NCBI RefSeq assembly: GCF_023035295.1
Contig: NZ_CP075076.1
Location: 186,001 to 250,000, forward strand
Length of the DNA: 64,000 nt
Direction of reading: 5' to 3'
DNA from: Borrelia coriaceae
GTDB taxonomy: Bacteria; Spirochaetota; Spirochaetia; Borreliales; Borreliaceae
Position numbers and translations under genes: made by a program. Each line of letters starts with the position of its first letter. Position 1 is the first letter of the stretch. Positions 26,359 to 36,489 of the stretch are shown piece by piece. Below the pieces are notes generated by a model. It saw only the letters and a list, made by a program, of their open reading frames with translations. It searched no databases and had not been told where the DNA came from.

Positions 26359-28708
26359 AAGAAAAAACTTATCCACACTAATAATTCTAATAATATTGCT
26401 TATTGCTTCATTTGGAGGCCTTGGTTATTACATATACAAAGAACGTCTAAATAAGAACAATCAAGCAATAATGCTAAATGAAATCAAAAACAGTGTTATG
26501 GATAGAAATTATAAAAAAGCATACTCAATAACAAAAATTCTAAAAGACAAATACCCACAAAATACAGATATTGCAATGCTTGAAAATACTTTATCAGAAC
26601 TTGCAAACACAAGTCCTTTTGAATCAAAAGATTTAAAAAGAGACACTGCTAATCAAATATTAGATAAAATACAAGGAAAAGAGCAATCCATACCTATTAA
26701 CAATGAAAATTCTGAAATTGCTTTTAATAATAAATATATCAAAGACACCACAAAAATAGAAAATTATGCTGATAGAAAAAATGATACTGGCATTGAAAAC
26801 GAAGACATTCTAAAATTCACTCAAAAAACAGTACCTAAAAAATTAAACAACAATATAGGTCAAACCTCAAAACCACAAGAAACAAATCTAAATGACAATA
26901 AATCTATTGAAAGCAAAAAAAATCTATTTAACTTAAAAAAATTAAAAGAAAATCTTAACAAAGAATTAAATCAACCTAAAACCACTCATTTAAACACTCC
27001 AAAACAAGTCATAGAAACACAAAAACAAAACGAAGACAAACTTACAAAAAAGAATATAAATGATTTTAGCGAAAACAACACAAAAAAAATTGATAAAATT
27101 AACAAAATCGCTCCTATTCTCAAACCAGACACTAAAATAGAAAACACAAATAAAAAAAATGATCCTAAAAATCAAATAATAGAAAAAATAGAAAGACCCT
27201 ATAGTTATGTAATAAAAAAAGTACTCTATGAAATACTAGATAATATTAATACTGGAAACCCCTCACTTGCTAAAGAAAGACTTAATGAACTCATCAAAAA
27301 AGGATTGAGTGATAAGTTCAATAACGTCAATGACTTAATTGATAAACAAAAAAACCAAGAAGCAGCCAATCTCTTAATTAAACTAATCAAACAAGATATT
27401 GAGCCAAATTCAATTAGCATAGAAAAAGCTCCTTTAGAAAAGGAGCTTTTAAAACAAAAAAACCCCAAAGAAGAAATTTATCATACAAAAAACCAGTCAA
27501 TCAATAAGCAAACAAAAATACAAGAAAAATCTAAAATACATGAAAACAATCCTAGACAAACCTCAACAGATTTACAATCTCTTAAAATGCTAGCATCAGT
27601 AAATGAAGAACAAAAAAACTTCAAAAAAGCCGAAGAAATTTATGAAAAAATTGCAAATCTTACAAATAAAGCAGAAGACTATTACAAAGTTGGAATAATT
27701 AAATTTAAACTTAAAAAATATGAAGAATCAATAAAAGCATTTGACAAAACAATATCAATAAATCCAAAACACAAAAAAGCACATACAAATAAAGGGACAA
27801 GCTTAATATTATCAAACAAACCAAAACAAGCCATCGAGGCTTTCAAAAAGGCAACTACAATCGACCCAAATTATGATACGGCATACTACAAAAAAGGAAT
27901 AGCAGAAGAACAAAATGATGACAAACAAAATGCTTTCTTAAGTTTCAAAAAAGCTTATGAGATTACAAAAAATCCTCATTATGCTTTAAAAGCAGGCATT
28001 ACTGCAAATCATATTGGTGACTTCAAAAACAGTGAAAAATACCTAGACAAAGCAAGTACTTCTATAAAAGAAAAAAACGATATTATGTTTTATAACCTAG
28101 CAATAGCAAAATTTGAAAATAATAATCTTAATGAATCACTACAAAGCATTAACAATGCTCTTGAAATAAACCCAGAAAAACCAGAATATCTATATTTAAA
28201 AGCATCCATTTACTTGACCAAAGAAAATTATAATGAAGCAATACCACTTTACAATACTGTAATTTTAAAAAACCCTGAAAATATTACAGCTTATATCAAT
28301 TTAGCAAGAGCATATGAAAAGCTCGGAAATGAACAAAAAGCAATTGCAATTCTTGAAAAAATTAGCAATAAAAATCATTTACTAGCATTAAACAATCTTG
28401 GCATACTTTATAAAAACCAAGGAGAATACCAAAAAGCAATAAAAACTTTTCAGAAAGCAGAATCTCTATCAAGTGTTGAAGCAAAATACAATCTTGCAAC
28501 TGCTTTGATTGCTATCAAAGATAATAAAAGAGCCATGGAAAAACTAAAAGAATATATCAAACTAAATCCAAACAACCCAGAAGCTCTACATGCATTAGGC
28601 ATAATAGAATATAATGATAATGGAAATGACAAGATACTTAAAGAAGTTATCAAAAAATTTCCCACTTACAAACAAAATCAAACAATAATAAAAATAATAG
28701 GCAAATGA
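26351..28708 (+). CDS. lmp1: Lmp1-type surface-located TPR membrane protein
   Basis: The 785-residue protein has one N-terminal membrane helix (about residues 9-29), a Lys/Asn-rich disordered region (about 90-350), and a C-terminal half of about ten TPR repeats (for example [20 protein letters not shown] and [19 protein letters not shown]). By position and layout it is the homologue of Lmp1 of Lyme Borrelia, a surface protein reported to help resist host immunity; that role is known there, not shown here. The ATG lies in the last codons of the repeat protein, and its stop overlaps the mutL start (ATGA). Confidence 0.85.
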   Translation: MNKRKNLSTLIILIILLIASFGGLGYYIYKERLNKNNQAIMLNEIKNSVMDRNYKKAYSITKILKDKYPQNTDIAMLENTLSELANTSPFESKDLKRDTANQILDKIQGKEQSIPINNENSEIAFNNKYIKDTTKIENYADRKNDTGIENEDILKFTQKTVPKKLNNNIGQTSKPQETNLNDNKSIESKKNLFNLKKLKENLNKELNQPKTTHLNTPKQVIETQKQNEDKLTKKNINDFSENNTKKIDKINKIAPILKPDTKIENTNKKNDPKNQIIEKIERPYSYVIKKVLYEILDNINTGNPSLAKERLNELIKKGLSDKFNNVNDLIDKQKNQEAANLLIKLIKQDIEPNSISIEKAPLEKELLKQKNPKEEIYHTKNQSINKQTKIQEKSKIHENNPRQTSTDLQSLKMLASVNEEQKNFKKAEEIYEKIANLTNKAEDYYKVGIIKFKLKKYEESIKAFDKTISINPKHKKAHTNKGTSLILSNKPKQAIEAFKKATTIDPNYDTAYYKKGIAEEQNDDKQNAFLSFKKAYEITKNPHYALKAGITANHIGDFKNSEKYLDKASTSIKEKNDIMFYNLAIAKFENNNLNESLQSINNALEINPEKPEYLYLKASIYLTKENYNEAIPLYNTVILKNPENITAYINLARAYEKLGNEQKAIAILEKISNKNHLLALNNLGILYKNQGEYQKAIKTFQKAESLSSVEAKYNLATALIAIKDNKRAMEKLKEYIKLNPNNPEALHALGIIEYNDNGNDKILKEVIKKFPTYKQNQTIIKIIGK

Positions 28709-30531
28709 ATAAAATAAAATTTTTAGATAAAAATCTAGTTCAAAAAATAGCAGCAGGAGAAGCCATAGATAGGCCTTGCTCTGTTCTAAGAGAACTACTT
28801 GATAACGCAATAGATGCGGAAGCAGATAAAATTGAAGTTTTTCTTGAAGAAGGTGGTATTCGAAGGATACTAATAACAGATAATGGTAGCGGACTAAGCA
28901 AAGAAGACTTAAAGATATGTTACTTACCCCATACCACATCAAAAATAAATGAAGAACAAGACCTTGAAAAAATACAAACATTAGGATTTAGAGGAGAAGC
29001 CCTTTCAAGTATCGCCATTTGTTCAAATCTCACAATAACAAGTTCAACCACAGGAGAAAACAGTTATCAAATTGAAATTGAAAATGGAATTGAAAAATAT
29101 TTTAAAAAACAATCCGCAATAAATGGAACAATAGTAGATGTTACAAATCTATTTCACAATTTTCCAGCAAGGAAAAGATTCCTAAAGAAAGACTCTATAG
29201 AGACAAAAATGTGTCTAAAAGTTTTTGAAGAAAAGGCGGTTACTCATCCTGGTATTGACTTCAAATTAAGTATTAACAATACATTAAGAAAAGTTTACTT
29301 TAAAGAAAGCTTAACAGATAGGGTTCAAAGTGTATATGGAGAAATAATAGAAAACAATAAATTCGGCAAAATAGAAACAGAATACGAAAATGTACAAATG
29401 AAAATATTCTTCGCCCCACCCAACTTCTCACGCAAAGACAGACGAAATATAAAAATTTTCATCAACAGAAGACTTATTGAGGAAAAAAACTTAGCCGAAG
29501 CAATCATCAATGGACATAAGAGGATATTAACCAATAAAAATTTTCCAATATGCTACTTATTTTTAGAAATAGATCCCAAACATGTAGATTTTAATATACA
29601 TCCTCAAAAAAAAGAAGTACGATTTTTTAACCTACCATTTCTTCCTAAGCAAATTTCAAACAATATTAACGAATTCTTTGACAGAGAACAAAAAGAAATT
29701 TTACAAGATTACAATAACATAATAATAAAAAGACAAATAACGAATGATGCTAATCTAGCAAATATTGAAGATGATTTAAAAAATTCAGATTTCCAAGCTT
29801 ATGAAATAACACAAAATGAAGCATTGATTCTAGATAAACCACAAAACAATAAAATAACAAACATAATAGAAGACAAGGTAAAATTTGAAAGCCAAAAAGA
29901 TAAACCATCATTCAAAAATTATATTCAAAATGTTCTCCTTAAAGATTCTACGATGATAAATGATTATCAAAAACCAATAGAAAAACATAAATTTAACTAT
30001 ATGGGACAACTATTTTCAGAATTCTTAATAGTAGAAAAAGATAATACGGTGTATTTCATAGATCAGCATGCGCTTCATGAAAAAATAATATATCAAACTC
30101 TCATAAATTCAGAAAAAATTATCCAAAAACTTCTAGTACCAATTACATTTCAAATAGATTGTGAAGATACAGACAAAATACTAACAAGTGAGTTAGAAGA
30201 ATATAAAAAACTAGATATTATAGTAACCAAAATCAAGGAACAAACTTATCAACTCGAATCAATTCCCAATATATGCAACAAATACGAAAATGTTATCATT
30301 CAATTTTTAAAGACAAGACAAAGCAAAACAATTGATTCGCTGAAAGCCGATTTATATGCAACTATCGCATGTAGACAAGCTATTAAATGTAACGACACAA
30401 TAAGTTTTGAATTTAGTCAATTTTTAATAAATGAATTTTTCAATCTCAAACTAAAGCATTGCCCACACGGAAGAAAAATTTATCATACAATCTCTAAATT
30501 TGAACTTGAAAAAAACGTTAACAGAAAATAA
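28705..30531 (+). CDS. mutL: DNA mismatch repair protein MutL
   Basis: GHKL ATPase that links MutS mismatch recognition to strand removal. The 608-residue protein has the ATPase motifs [39 protein letters not shown], and a C-terminal domain with the endonuclease-type elements DQHALHE (residues about 453-459), ACRQAIKC and CPHGRKIYH. The usual second Glu of DQHA-x2-E-x4-E is Gln here (YQ). Borrelia use no MutH, so nicking by MutL is expected. Translationally coupled to lmp1 by four-base overlap. Confidence 0.94.
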   Translation: MNKIKFLDKNLVQKIAAGEAIDRPCSVLRELLDNAIDAEADKIEVFLEEGGIRRILITDNGSGLSKEDLKICYLPHTTSKINEEQDLEKIQTLGFRGEALSSIAICSNLTITSSTTGENSYQIEIENGIEKYFKKQSAINGTIVDVTNLFHNFPARKRFLKKDSIETKMCLKVFEEKAVTHPGIDFKLSINNTLRKVYFKESLTDRVQSVYGEIIENNKFGKIETEYENVQMKIFFAPPNFSRKDRRNIKIFINRRLIEEKNLAEAIINGHKRILTNKNFPICYLFLEIDPKHVDFNIHPQKKEVRFFNLPFLPKQISNNINEFFDREQKEILQDYNNIIIKRQITNDANLANIEDDLKNSDFQAYEITQNEALILDKPQNNKITNIIEDKVKFESQKDKPSFKNYIQNVLLKDSTMINDYQKPIEKHKFNYMGQLFSEFLIVEKDNTVYFIDQHALHEKIIYQTLINSEKIIQKLLVPITFQIDCEDTDKILTSELEEYKKLDIIVTKIKEQTYQLESIPNICNKYENVIIQFLKTRQSKTIDSLKADLYATIACRQAIKCNDTISFEFSQFLINEFFNLKLKHCPHGRKIYHTISKFELEKNVNRK

Positions 30532-30551
30532 AATAAGCATGGAAGCATTTT

Positions 30552-31592
30552 ATGATAAAAGATCTGAAATCCAAAATTCAAAAACTAATAACAGAAAGAG
30601 ATAAGAAATTAGTTGAACTTGGTAAGACACTCAAAGACAGCAACGTAATAGAACTTAAAAAATTAAAAGCCTATACATCTTTAAAGTTAATTGAAAAAGA
30701 GATATCTCAGCTTAAAGCAAGCTTAAACAAAGCAGAAGATAATGAGAATAAATTAAAAGAACTATACAAAAAGGTAAAAGGCTATAAAGAGAGTAAAAAA
30801 CATATCCTCAAAGCATATGAAAAAAAACTAAAAAAAATTACTGAAATAATCATAAATAAATACCCAAATAATCTCTCAGCAATTTTAGAATACAAAATGA
30901 ATTTTACCAAATCGATTCTTGAAAAACACAAAGACAAAACGACAGAAATAATAAAATTCAATAAGAAAAACAATTTCTTCAAAAGACTTATTATAAATAT
31001 CAAACTAATATTAAAAGCAATAATAAATAAAATAAACATAAAAAAAATGTCTAAAGAATTTGAGAAAAAAATATTAAAAGAACATTCATCTTCTGAAAAT
31101 TTAGAAAATTTAATTGATGAATTTATAGACAACAAAGATTTAAGCAAAGAAGTTATTGAAAAATATAAGTTAATAGACGAAATTCAAACGGAAATTACAA
31201 AAATAAACAACGAAATCAAATATAAAAATATAAAAGAAAACACTAACAACAAAAATAAAATAAAATGCGCTATTAATGTTGCTCAAACAAATAAAGAATT
31301 AATTTTCAAAAAGATTGCTGAAGAATTTGTTGAAATATCAAAAACAGAAAAAAGATTAAATAAAACCGGAACAATTAATTCATTGTTAAAAACAATAAAC
31401 GATCTAAATCAACAAATATCAAAATTGAACGAAGATTTAATAAAAGCAATACAAATAGACGAGATTTTAAAAGTCCAAACAAAAATGCAACAACTTATAA
31501 AAAACAAAGAATCAATTGAGAACCAATTAAAGGAACTAACTTCAAAAATAGAAAGCATACAAAACAAAATCGACGAACTTGACAATCAATAA
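30552..31592 (+). CDS. Coiled-coil protein of unknown function
   Basis: The 346-residue protein is almost entirely Lys/Glu/Ile heptad-like helix, with strong coiled-coil character at about 1-80 and 205-346 (for example SKLNEDLIKAIQIDEILKVQ) and a central basic segment (about 140-180). No signal peptide, no membrane helix, no catalytic motif. It starts 20 bases after mutL with GGAAG before the ATG. A structural or filament-associated role is possible, but nothing in the sequence decides it. Confidence 0.75.
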   Translation: MIKDLKSKIQKLITERDKKLVELGKTLKDSNVIELKKLKAYTSLKLIEKEISQLKASLNKAEDNENKLKELYKKVKGYKESKKHILKAYEKKLKKITEIIINKYPNNLSAILEYKMNFTKSILEKHKDKTTEIIKFNKKNNFFKRLIINIKLILKAIINKINIKKMSKEFEKKILKEHSSSENLENLIDEFIDNKDLSKEVIEKYKLIDEIQTEITKINNEIKYKNIKENTNNKNKIKCAINVAQTNKELIFKKIAEEFVEISKTEKRLNKTGTINSLLKTINDLNQQISKLNEDLIKAIQIDEILKVQTKMQQLIKNKESIENQLKELTSKIESIQNKIDELDNQ

Positions 31593-31689
31593 AAAATCAA
31601 TATAATGATTTAAGGTATTTCTAAGCTTTTAAGTGGCACAAGACTTTTTTATCAAATTTAAAACCCTTCTAAGCTTGTATTTACTCGTA

Positions 31690-31763
31690 GGGCCCATAGC
31701 TCAGCTGGTCAGAGCACCCGACTCATAATCGGGTGGTCCCAGGTTCAAGTCCTGGTGGGCCCA
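31690..31763 (+). tRNA. tRNA with anticodon CAT, probably tRNA-Ile2 (lysidine type)
   Basis: A 74-base cloverleaf. Acceptor GGGCCCA pairs with TGGGCCC, discriminator A, anticodon arm CCCGACTCATAATCGGG presents CAT, T arm with GGTTCAAGTCC. A CAT anticodon can be Met or AUA-reading Ile2. The anticodon arm and the T loop TTCAAGT resemble the E. coli Ile2 tRNA more than elongator tRNA-Met (TTCGAAT), so I favour Ile2; elongator Met remains possible. Confidence 0.9.
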
Positions 31764-31787
31764 AACTAGTTTACGCTAGTTTAATTT
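31763..31787. terminator. Hairpin at the tRNA 3' end and convergent gene end
   Basis: AAACTAG (31763-31769) and CTAGTTT (31776-31782) form a 7-bp stem around a six-base loop, followed by AATTT. It begins at the tRNA discriminator base and includes the stop codon of the minus-strand lipoprotein gene, so it could end transcription from both sides. T-run is short. Confidence 0.45.
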
Positions 31788-32432
31788 AAAAAATAGATTA
31801 GAATTCTTGCCTATATAATAAAATCCTATGTAAGCATCCAAGTTGTCATCATCCAGCTGAATATTGTTTAAATCTCCAATTTTAACAATTGAATGCAAAA
31901 GACTAATTTCATCTTTAGAAGTTTTAATTAAATACAAATTATTACTACTAATTTCATTTAACTTAGACGTATCTTTCGACTTATACACATAATCATGAAT
32001 TAAAATCAATTCATCTTTTGACAAGCCTAAATTTATGATAATATCCTTACTATATACCCTCATTCCAGAATCAACAATATGTACTTGTGCCGCAAAATCT
32101 TCAAATGTCTTATCAGCAACATTAAATCTTAAATCCTTACAATAAAGAATATTTTTTCCAATAACAGACTCCATGAAATAAGAAGTGTATTTATCTTTAA
32201 CTACTTCTATAACCTCTTTACTGTCCATACTTTCAATAATAAATTTGTTCACATCATTAGAATTTAAAACTTTAATTGCAAAATCAAAGGTCATAAAATA
32301 ATCAAATTTATCTTTAGCAAAATAATAATTAACTACATAATCAACTTCCCTTATATCAGGATAGTTCATCTCACAAGAACAAAAAAAAATAAAAAATAAT
32401 AAAAATATCTTACTCTTTAACTCTCTCAGCAT
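31776..32432 (-). CDS. Putative lipoprotein of unknown function
   Basis: The 218-residue protein starts with a basic N-terminus and hydrophobic core (KIFLLFFIFFCSC) with Cys at 18 and 20, fitting a Borrelia lipoprotein signal; Cys20 is the likelier lipid site. The rest is hydrophilic, mixed alpha/beta, with no motif I know. It overlaps the end of efp by 23 bases, so it is read after efp in the same transcript. A possible envelope protein of unknown role. Confidence 0.75.
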   Translation of the reverse strand: MLRELKSKIFLLFFIFFCSCEMNYPDIREVDYVVNYYFAKDKFDYFMTFDFAIKVLNSNDVNKFIIESMDSKEVIEVVKDKYTSYFMESVIGKNILYCKDLRFNVADKTFEDFAAQVHIVDSGMRVYSKDIIINLGLSKDELILIHDYVYKSKDTSKLNEISSNNLYLIKTSKDEISLLHSIVKIGDLNNIQLDDDNLDAYIGFYYIGKNSNLFFKLN

Positions 32433-32988
32433 ATTCTTTGGTTTCAGAATTAACTAAAATTTTATCTCCAACATTAACAAAAAGAGGCACCTTTACTACC
32501 AACCCTGTATGAAGGGTAACGTTCTTCATAGCATTAGTTACAGTATCCCCTTTTACAGCAACCTCAGCATCTACAACTTCAAATGCAACTTTTGAAGGCA
32601 ATTTAAGGTCGATAACTTCCTTACCCCATTTAATAAGAGCATAGACTTCAGCTTCTTGCAAGAATAAAACTTTATCCTCAATGTTTGCAACCTCTCTCAA
32701 GTTCACACTAAATTGATCATAAGTTTCTAAATCCATAAAAACAAGATTTTCATTATCTTTATAAAGATATTGAGAACTGACTTCTAAGACCTCAATTTCT
32801 TCTACTGTATCAGACCCCTTTAAAGTTTCCTTAATGATAGACTTATTTTTAAGATTTTTAAGCTTCAATCTTACAATGGAACCTCCCCTACCCATTTTTG
32901 AAAATTCCCGTTCAAGAACAATATGTGGCATGCCTTTCAAAAGTAAAAAAGAGCCTTTTTCAATATCTCCAGATTTAATTGTAACCAT
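32410..32988 (-). CDS. efp: Elongation factor P
   Basis: EF-P enters the ribosomal E site and relieves stalling at polyproline. I place the start at the ATG 32988-32986 (192 residues, MVTIKSGDIEKGSF): GAGGTG stands five bases before it, while the in-frame TTG further up (33000) would put that ribosome-binding site inside the gene. All three beta domains are present (KOW-like N-domain, VFMDLETYDQ segment, C-domain with VVKVPLFVNVGDKI). The tip of the N-domain loop reads KMGRGGS with Arg at residue 34, where E. coli has the beta-lysylated Lys34. Confidence 0.95.
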   Translation of the reverse strand: MVTIKSGDIEKGSFLLLKGMPHIVLEREFSKMGRGGSIVRLKLKNLKNKSIIKETLKGSDTVEEIEVLEVSSQYLYKDNENLVFMDLETYDQFSVNLREVANIEDKVLFLQEAEVYALIKWGKEVIDLKLPSKVAFEVVDAEVAVKGDTVTNAMKNVTLHTGLVVKVPLFVNVGDKILVNSETKEYAERVKE

Positions 32989-33053
32989 GTAACACCTCAA
33001 ATTTTCAATGTGTATAATAACTTATATCAAAAAATCAAAATATTTACTATTCA

Positions 33054-33081
33054 TTGACTTATCCAGGATTAATGATATTAT
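33054..33081 (+). promoter_or_regulatory. Promoter of the pst operon
   Basis: TTGACT (33054-33059), 16 bases, TATTAT (33076-33081), with TGA directly before the -10 box (extended -10). Transcription should begin near 33088, 20 bases before the ATG at 33108, with AAAAGGAG between. I see no Pho-box repeat. Confidence 0.6.
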
Positions 33082-33107
33082 ATATAGTTGTAAAAGGAGT
33101 TAATTTA

Positions 33108-33959
33108 ATGCGAGCTATCAAAGTATTCTTCACTATTGTACTAACTTTTTTATTTAGTAACTGTACAAATACAAACAAAGAAAATGTCATCGCAATTGGC
33201 GGATCGACTTCAACAACATCTATTATGGATGAAATGATCCTACAATATCAGAAAATAAATAATCAACTTAAAGTCACTTATGATGCTCAAGGAAGTAGTG
33301 TTGGCATCAAAGGATTATTTGACGGTATTTATAAAATGGCAATTTCTTCAAGAAACGTCACTGAAGAAGAAATAGCTCAAGGGGCAAAAATCACGACAAT
33401 TGCTTATGACGCTTTAATATTCATTACAAGTCCTGATGTAAAGATCACAAATATTGCAGAAGAAGACTTAGTGAAAATACTTAACGGAAATATTAGGAAT
33501 TGGAAACAAGTAGGCGGACTTGATTCTACAATTAACTTCATCAACCGAGATTCATCATCAGGTTCTTATTCATCTATTAAAGAACTAGTTCTTGATAAGA
33601 TATTAAAAAATCTTGCAGAAGCTCAATTTAGACAAGATAGTATTATGGTCAAGTCAAATGGCGAAGTAATTGAAAAGGTAAGTCTAACACCTCACTCAAT
33701 TGGTTATATTAGTTTTGGATATGCAAGAGGGGCAATAGAAAAAGGACTACATACACTCTCAATAAATAGCATATATCCTACTAAAGAAACAATAACAAAA
33801 GATAAATATAATATAAAGAGAAGTCTAATAGCAATCACAAGCAATATTTCTGAAGATCAAAACACACTTGATTTTATTAACTTTATGCTAAGTCCAAGTG
33901 GACAAGATATTATTGAAGAGCAAGGATTCATAAAGGTTAACACAACTGAAAATAACTAA
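33108..33959 (+). CDS. pstS: Phosphate-binding lipoprotein PstS
   Basis: Substrate-binding protein of the Pst phosphate ABC transporter. Start set at ATG 33108 because AAAAGGAG precedes it and an in-frame ATG-like start further upstream falls inside the promoter. The 283-residue product has a lipoprotein signal (VLTFLFSNC, Cys19). Phosphate-site motifs are visible: GGSTSTTS near 31, SSRNV near 80, and NRDSSSGSYSS near 146, plus SNGEVIEKVSLTPHSIGYIS. Shorter than the E. coli protein but typical of spirochaete and Gram-positive forms. First gene of pstSCAB. Confidence 0.94.
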   Translation: MRAIKVFFTIVLTFLFSNCTNTNKENVIAIGGSTSTTSIMDEMILQYQKINNQLKVTYDAQGSSVGIKGLFDGIYKMAISSRNVTEEEIAQGAKITTIAYDALIFITSPDVKITNIAEEDLVKILNGNIRNWKQVGGLDSTINFINRDSSSGSYSSIKELVLDKILKNLAEAQFRQDSIMVKSNGEVIEKVSLTPHSIGYISFGYARGAIEKGLHTLSINSIYPTKETITKDKYNIKRSLIAITSNISEDQNTLDFINFMLSPSGQDIIEEQGFIKVNTTENN

Positions 33960-34041
33960 AATCATGATAAACTTGTCTTAAAATTTAAGTTAAATACAAA
34001 TTTAGCAAAGTTCGATTTCTATAGGGGAACTCTTTTAAAGC

Positions 34042-34950
34042 ATGAAATTAACTTTAAATATAAAAAGAAATATTGTTAGATTGGCTTTCAACTGTTTTAT
34101 TTTTACATCTGCAACGATTAGTGCTCTGACAATATTATTACTAGTTTTATTTATCATTAAAAATGGACTAGCACCTTTTCTTAAGAATAAAATTCAACTT
34201 TTTAATTTCTTATTTAGTACCAACTGGGATCCTACTAGCAAATTACAAAAATCTTATGGTATTTTATCTTTCATTATAAATTCAGCTTTAACAACATTCT
34301 TCTCTGTCCTAATTGCACTACCAATTGGACTTGGTTTTGCGATTTACCTATCTGAAAAAACCAAAGGAATTTATCAAAAAACATTGCAAACCATAATAGA
34401 ACTTTTAGCAGGAATTCCAAGCGTAGTATATGGATTTTTTGGAAGTACATTTATAGCTACTCTTGTAAAGAATACTTTCAAAAGAGAAGATAACTTAGGG
34501 TATAATTTAATAACCTCAGTAATAGTTTTAAGCATAATGATACTTCCAACAATAATTAGTGTCTCATACACATCACTTAAAGCTGTTCCAAAATCATATA
34601 AACTAGCATCCCTTGCACTAGCTGCAACAGAATGGCAAACAATATATAAAGTGATGATTCCTTCAGCTAAACAAGGCATTTTAGCAGGGGTAATACTAGC
34701 AATTGGAAGAGCTATTGGTGAGACAATAGCAGTTTTAATGGTTGGCGGAGGTTCACCTCTATTTATAAAAAATATATTTTCACCTATCAGAACACTAACT
34801 GTAAACATTGCAATAGACATGGGATATGCATCTGGAACTCACAAAGAAGCTCTATTCTCTACAGCTTTGGTCTTGCTATTATTAGTAATAATAATAAATT
34901 CAATTAAACATTTGATTTTATCGTCATCTAAAAGGCTAAAAAACAAGTGA
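34042..34950 (+). CDS. pstC: Phosphate ABC transporter permease PstC
   Basis: One of two membrane subunits of the Pst transporter. The 302-residue protein has six predicted helices, a conserved IPSVVYGFFGS segment (residues about 125-135) and the EAA-type loop ALAATEWQTIYKVMIPSAKQGILAG that contacts PstB. The ATG at 34042 follows an 82-base gap after pstS. It overlaps pstA by four bases, indicating coupling. Confidence 0.93.
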   Translation: MKLTLNIKRNIVRLAFNCFIFTSATISALTILLLVLFIIKNGLAPFLKNKIQLFNFLFSTNWDPTSKLQKSYGILSFIINSALTTFFSVLIALPIGLGFAIYLSEKTKGIYQKTLQTIIELLAGIPSVVYGFFGSTFIATLVKNTFKREDNLGYNLITSVIVLSIMILPTIISVSYTSLKAVPKSYKLASLALAATEWQTIYKVMIPSAKQGILAGVILAIGRAIGETIAVLMVGGGSPLFIKNIFSPIRTLTVNIAIDMGYASGTHKEALFSTALVLLLLVIIINSIKHLILSSSKRLKNK

Positions 34951-36485
34951 ATCAAATTCAAACAAATAAATTATGCAATAGAATTTCATTTTGCATAATC
35001 AAGTTTATTGCTTACTTTTTAATAACACTATTAATTTTCTTAATATCTTATATAATATACAATTCACTATTCTTTAACAGTAAAAAACAAACACTATTTC
35101 TAGATGAAAAAAAACATTTTTTACCATTTACATTAGAGAACCAAACTATAAAAATTGCCTTTATTATCAACAAGAGCATAAAAGCAAAAGAAATTACTAC
35201 TCAAGATATCTACAATATATACAATAATAAAATTTCACACTGGGGAAGCATATCAGATCAAAGTATTGACACAGTCCCTATTGCAAGTTCACAACCAAAT
35301 ATTTCAAATACAGTTATATTACAAACTTTTACTAAAGACAATAAATTTAATAACAGATATATAAAGATTGTAGAATCAAATGAAAAGATGACAGAAATTG
35401 TCAATAAGACAGCAGGAGCTATTGGTTACATAACAAAAGAAGAACTTGAACAATTAAATTTTAAAAAATATCCAGAAATTAAATCCCTCGAAATCAGATC
35501 CATGTCCATCTTAGTAGGCAAAAAAACATTACAAAAAAGTGAAAATGAAATTGTTGACACAATAAGCCTTAATCAGGTTAAAAACTTACTTATATCAAAA
35601 ACAAATTGGAATGAATTAATATCCAAAAATATCAAGTTGAAAATCATAAAATACAAAGATTATGATCAAAATGCAATACAAGAAGTAGAAGAAAATGAAG
35701 GAACAATTGCAGTCGTGCCTTGGCATTCTTTCTACAAGAATGATGCTCCTTTTCTTAAATTGCATTATATCAAAAAAAGCATACCTTTAAACCTAAATTT
35801 CATATCATCTACCCCAAGAAATTCTGGAAAATATGGAGGTATTTCATATTTAATCTTTAATACATTTTATGTCATATTATTAACAGCAATAATCTCAATT
35901 TCAATAGGAATCGGTACGGGAATCATGCTTGCAGAATATACTTCAAATAAAATATTTTATAAAACAGTATCTATGAGCGTTGATATCCTATCATCCATAC
36001 CCGCCATTATTTTTGGACTCTTTGGACTTATATTTTTTGTTCCAATTTTTGGAATGGGAATACTCTCAGGTGCAATAACAAGTTCTTTAATGATACTACC
36101 AATGATTATTAAAACAACTGAAGAAGCACTAAATTCAATTCCTAAATCATACAAATACGCCTCATTTGCTCTAGGTGCCAATAAAACAGAAACTATAATT
36201 AAAATTTTACTACCTGCATCCAGTCCAGGTATATTGACAGGAATAGTGCTTGCAATAGGACGGGCCCTTGGAGAAACTGCTGTACTTCTTTTTACGATGG
36301 GAACCAACTTAGGCATTGCAAGTGCTTTAAATGAACCTTCAAGAAGTTTAACTGTACATCTACTATTATTATTTCAAGAAGGATATTTAGACAAAGGATT
36401 TGCAACAGCATCAATACTTATAATAATGATACTTTTAATAAATTTAACATCAAAATTTTTAATAAGCAAATTATATAGGATTTAA
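34947..36485 (+). CDS. pstA: Phosphate ABC transporter permease PstA with embedded PstS-like domain
   Basis: The 512-residue protein is much longer than ordinary PstA (about 300). After the first membrane helix (about 18-42) comes a hydrophilic domain of some 245 residues (about 45-290), then five helices with permease motifs SIPAIIFGLFGLI and the EAA loop ALGANKTETIIKILLPASSPG. The inserted domain aligns by eye with PstS: IAFIINKSIKAKEITTQDIY, NNKISHWGS, VESNEKMTEIVNKTAGAIGY, and a second lobe with SLNQVKNLLISKTNWNEL. The phosphate-binding RDSSSGS is not present (ASSQPNISN at that place). It overlaps pstC by four bases. Confidence 0.9.
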   Translation: MNQIQTNKLCNRISFCIIKFIAYFLITLLIFLISYIIYNSLFFNSKKQTLFLDEKKHFLPFTLENQTIKIAFIINKSIKAKEITTQDIYNIYNNKISHWGSISDQSIDTVPIASSQPNISNTVILQTFTKDNKFNNRYIKIVESNEKMTEIVNKTAGAIGYITKEELEQLNFKKYPEIKSLEIRSMSILVGKKTLQKSENEIVDTISLNQVKNLLISKTNWNELISKNIKLKIIKYKDYDQNAIQEVEENEGTIAVVPWHSFYKNDAPFLKLHYIKKSIPLNLNFISSTPRNSGKYGGISYLIFNTFYVILLTAIISISIGIGTGIMLAEYTSNKIFYKTVSMSVDILSSIPAIIFGLFGLIFFVPIFGMGILSGAITSSLMILPMIIKTTEEALNSIPKSYKYASFALGANKTETIIKILLPASSPGILTGIVLAIGRALGETAVLLFTMGTNLGIASALNEPSRSLTVHLLLLFQEGYLDKGFATASILIIMILLINLTSKFLISKLYRI

Positions 36486-36489
36486 ATAA

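Noticed and set aside
24450..26378. Long minus-strand open frame of 642 codons across the repeat array
   Set aside because: It is the reverse reading of the 54-bp repeat, open only because the unit lacks stops in that frame; the plus-strand frame has a signal peptide, TPRs and operon context.
28595..28981. 128-codon minus-strand frame across the lmp1-mutL junction
   Set aside because: Antisense to two strong coding regions; Leu/Phe-rich shadow of Lys/Asn-rich codons.
33054..33107. Upstream extension of pstS
   Set aside because: The extra 18 codons coincide with the -35 and -10 boxes; the lipoprotein signal and Shine-Dalgarno both point to ATG 33108.
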